Origin: Ruminococcus sp. UBA4385
GTDB taxonomy: Bacteria; Bacillota_A; Clostridia; Oscillospirales; Ruminococcaceae
Direction of reading: 5' to 3'
Length of the DNA: 23,026 bases
Assembly (NCBI GenBank): GCA_002391065.1
Contig: DGRP01000160.1
Coordinates: 1-23,026 of the forward strand
Shown here: piece by piece, positions 21,973 to 23,026 of the stretch
Position numbering within the stretch: the stretch's first letter is position 1
Layout of the letters: every line of letters starts with the position of its first letter
The notes under the pieces: generated by a model
Databases searched by the model: none
Told to the model about the DNA's origin: nothing
The model's input: only the letters and a program-made list of their open reading frames with translations
Made by a program: the position numbers and the translations under genes

Positions 21973-23026
21973 TTATATATCATCTTCCGTTTCGGAAGAT
22001 TTTTTACTTCCATAAACATACTTGTTGATTCGATTGAATATCTGCTTTCTGAACAGAAATGCACTGAACATCACAGCTAAGCAGCTGATAAATACAGTTA
22101 CCCAGAAAAATGCGTAGAGCAGAAGCAGATATGCAGATGCACCGCAAGCAATAGCAGTAGTTTTGGTTTTATAAAAGTATGCCGATATTGTGCAAAGTAC
22201 CGCCAGCATTATCAACGGAGCAAGAATACCTTGTCTGAATATCATTGAAATCGGCAGTGCGAGTGTAGTAATCAGTGTGAGTTTGTTGTTTCTTGTTGAT
22301 ATAGCATAGCAGAAGCCTGCAAAGATAGCAGCATAAACAAGATAGCCCTTTGTAAGGATATCTAATCCGCCGAAGGCAAGCATACCGACAAATATCAGTA
22401 TAAGCTTAATTGTTGACAGCTCAGACACTTTGTCCGCAATAGTTTTCGGCAGGAATTTATAGAACAGCGAAGACATTGACCTGAGATTAAGTACAACCAC
22501 CGCTGAAAACAGTATAAAAACTATTGCATAGAGCCATAAATGATGAATAAGGTCTGTCTGGAATACGCAGATAAACATCATTGCAGCAATTATGACGTTA
22601 TTGATTATCATTTTAACGAAGTCGATCCTGAAAGGAACAAGCTTTCTTGAATCGAAAGTTCTGATGATAAATACAGTCATATATGCTGCTACAGTTGAAA
22701 TAGGCGGACCGTAAAGCTTTATCGTCGGGATAAGTATCATATTAAGCCCGACATTTACAATGCCTGAAATAAGACTGGTAAAAAGGGATTTCTTAGTTTC
22801 TTTTGTGGCAAGATAAATTGAACCCATGAAGGTTGTAAAGCATGAAAAAATAGTTGAATAAATCAGTATGGGAGAATACTTTACACAGCTCTGGAAATCC
22901 TGACCTATCATTATTTTTGTAAGCGGCTGAATAATAAGCATACAGCCTGCAGCCAGAATATACAGAAGGCTCTGATTAAAATCAAATACATTTTCGTAAA
23001 ACTTATCTCTGTCTTTAGATTCATTT
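21973..23026 (-). CDS. polysaccharide flippase (Wzx/MATE-like), N-terminus cut by right window edge
   Basis: The reading frame is open to the window edge, so the first residues visible (NESKDRDKFYENVFDFNQS) are internal. About 350 residues remain of a family that is usually near 480-520. The visible part is a multi-helix membrane protein with repeated hydrophobic segments and short polar loops, including YSPILIYSTIFSCFTTFMG and VNVGLNMILIPTIKLYG, a pattern typical of oligosaccharide flippases of the MOP superfamily. These proteins move lipid-linked sugar units across the membrane for capsule, teichoic acid or exopolysaccharide assembly. A methionine near 22941 could look like a start but lies in the middle of a helix. 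The C-terminus is charged (KKSSETEDD) and cytoplasmic. The upstream glycan genes, if any, are outside the window. Confidence 0.82.
   Translation of the reverse strand, partial: NESKDRDKFYENVFDFNQSLLYILAAGCMLIIQPLTKIMIGQDFQSCVKYSPILIYSTIFSCFTTFMGSIYLATKETKKSLFTSLISGIVNVGLNMILIPTIKLYGPPISTVAAYMTVFIIRTFDSRKLVPFRIDFVKMIINNVIIAAMMFICVFQTDLIHHLWLYAIVFILFSAVVVLNLRSMSSLFYKFLPKTIADKVSELSTIKLILIFVGMLAFGGLDILTKGYLVYAAIFAGFCYAISTRNNKLTLITTLALPISMIFRQGILAPLIMLAVLCTISAYFYKTKTTAIACGASAYLLLLYAFFWVTVFISCLAVMFSAFLFRKQIFNRINKYVYGSKKSSETEDDI
21982..22000. repeat. perfect 8-bp inverted repeat in the last codons of the flippase gene
   Basis: ATCTTCCG (21982-21989) and CGGAAGAT (21993-22000) form a perfect stem with a three-base loop, followed on the plus strand by TTTTT. 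It lies in the coding end of the minus-strand gene, about 10 bases before its stop. It has the shape of a plus-strand terminator although no plus-strand gene leads into it. Confidence 0.5.

Noticed and set aside
1..23026. CRISPR arrays, tRNA or rRNA genes, insertion sequences
   Set aside because: No regularly spaced repeats, cloverleaf-like segments with the usual T-loop motif, transposase genes or terminal inverted repeats were seen by eye.

Overview
The window reads as an ordinary chromosomal stretch of a low-to-mid GC Gram-positive anaerobe, most likely a Ruminococcus-type member of the Clostridia (Oscillospiraceae/Ruminococcaceae). This rests on the strong AGGAGG-type ribosome binding sites, the TTGACA/TATAAT promoters, short intergenic gaps, the DnaD/DnaI pair and the general look of the proteins. 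It is inference; no database search was run. I see no tRNA, rRNA, CRISPR array, IS element or phage module.

Layout, left to right. (1) 1-1857, minus strand: a sugar-phosphate operon with manA, a small membrane protein and a ROK-type glucokinase cut by the left edge. (2) 1939-4027, plus strand: a DnaD-domain primosome protein and a DnaI/DnaC-like helicase loader, divergent from manA across a region with two good promoters and a perfect inverted repeat, closed by a terminator. (3) 4031-7434, minus: purB, an unrecognised 202-residue protein translationally coupled to it, and metY. (4) 7445-11200, minus: a four-gene membrane-associated operon (signal-peptide/glycine-zipper protein, zinc-ribbon membrane protein, TIM44-like zinc-ribbon protein, SPFH protein with three zinc ribbons). 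It resembles the Bacillus subtilis YdjG-YdjH-YdjI set that links PspA to the membrane, but no pspA is visible here. (5) 11211-14341, minus: uvrC-folC. (6) 14367-15316, plus: tyrA under its own promoter, which overlaps a repeated octamer. (7) 15310-20144, minus: a six-gene cluster of ExbB/TolQ-like channel, ExbD/TolR-like subunit with coiled coil, a second membrane-anchored protein with an ExbD-like outer domain, a patatin phospholipase, a membrane-anchored metallophosphoesterase and a PepV-type dipeptidase. (8) 20204-21693, minus: a ROK-family regulator with a degenerate sugar-kinase site and operator-like repeats upstream. (9) 21704-23026, minus: a YdbC/PC4-like protein and the C-terminal part of a polysaccharide flippase cut by the right edge.

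The most interesting item is the proton-channel (stator-like) cluster in an organism with no expected outer membrane or TonB, in one transcription unit with lipid- and phosphoester-cleaving enzymes. The second is a recurring translation-start design: at manA, at the first gene of the SPFH operon and at the patatin gene, a perfect hairpin begins two bases after a strong Shine-Dalgarno sequence and separates it from the likely start codon. The third is the SPFH/zinc-ribbon operon, whose first two proteins carry near-identical glycine-zipper membrane segments.
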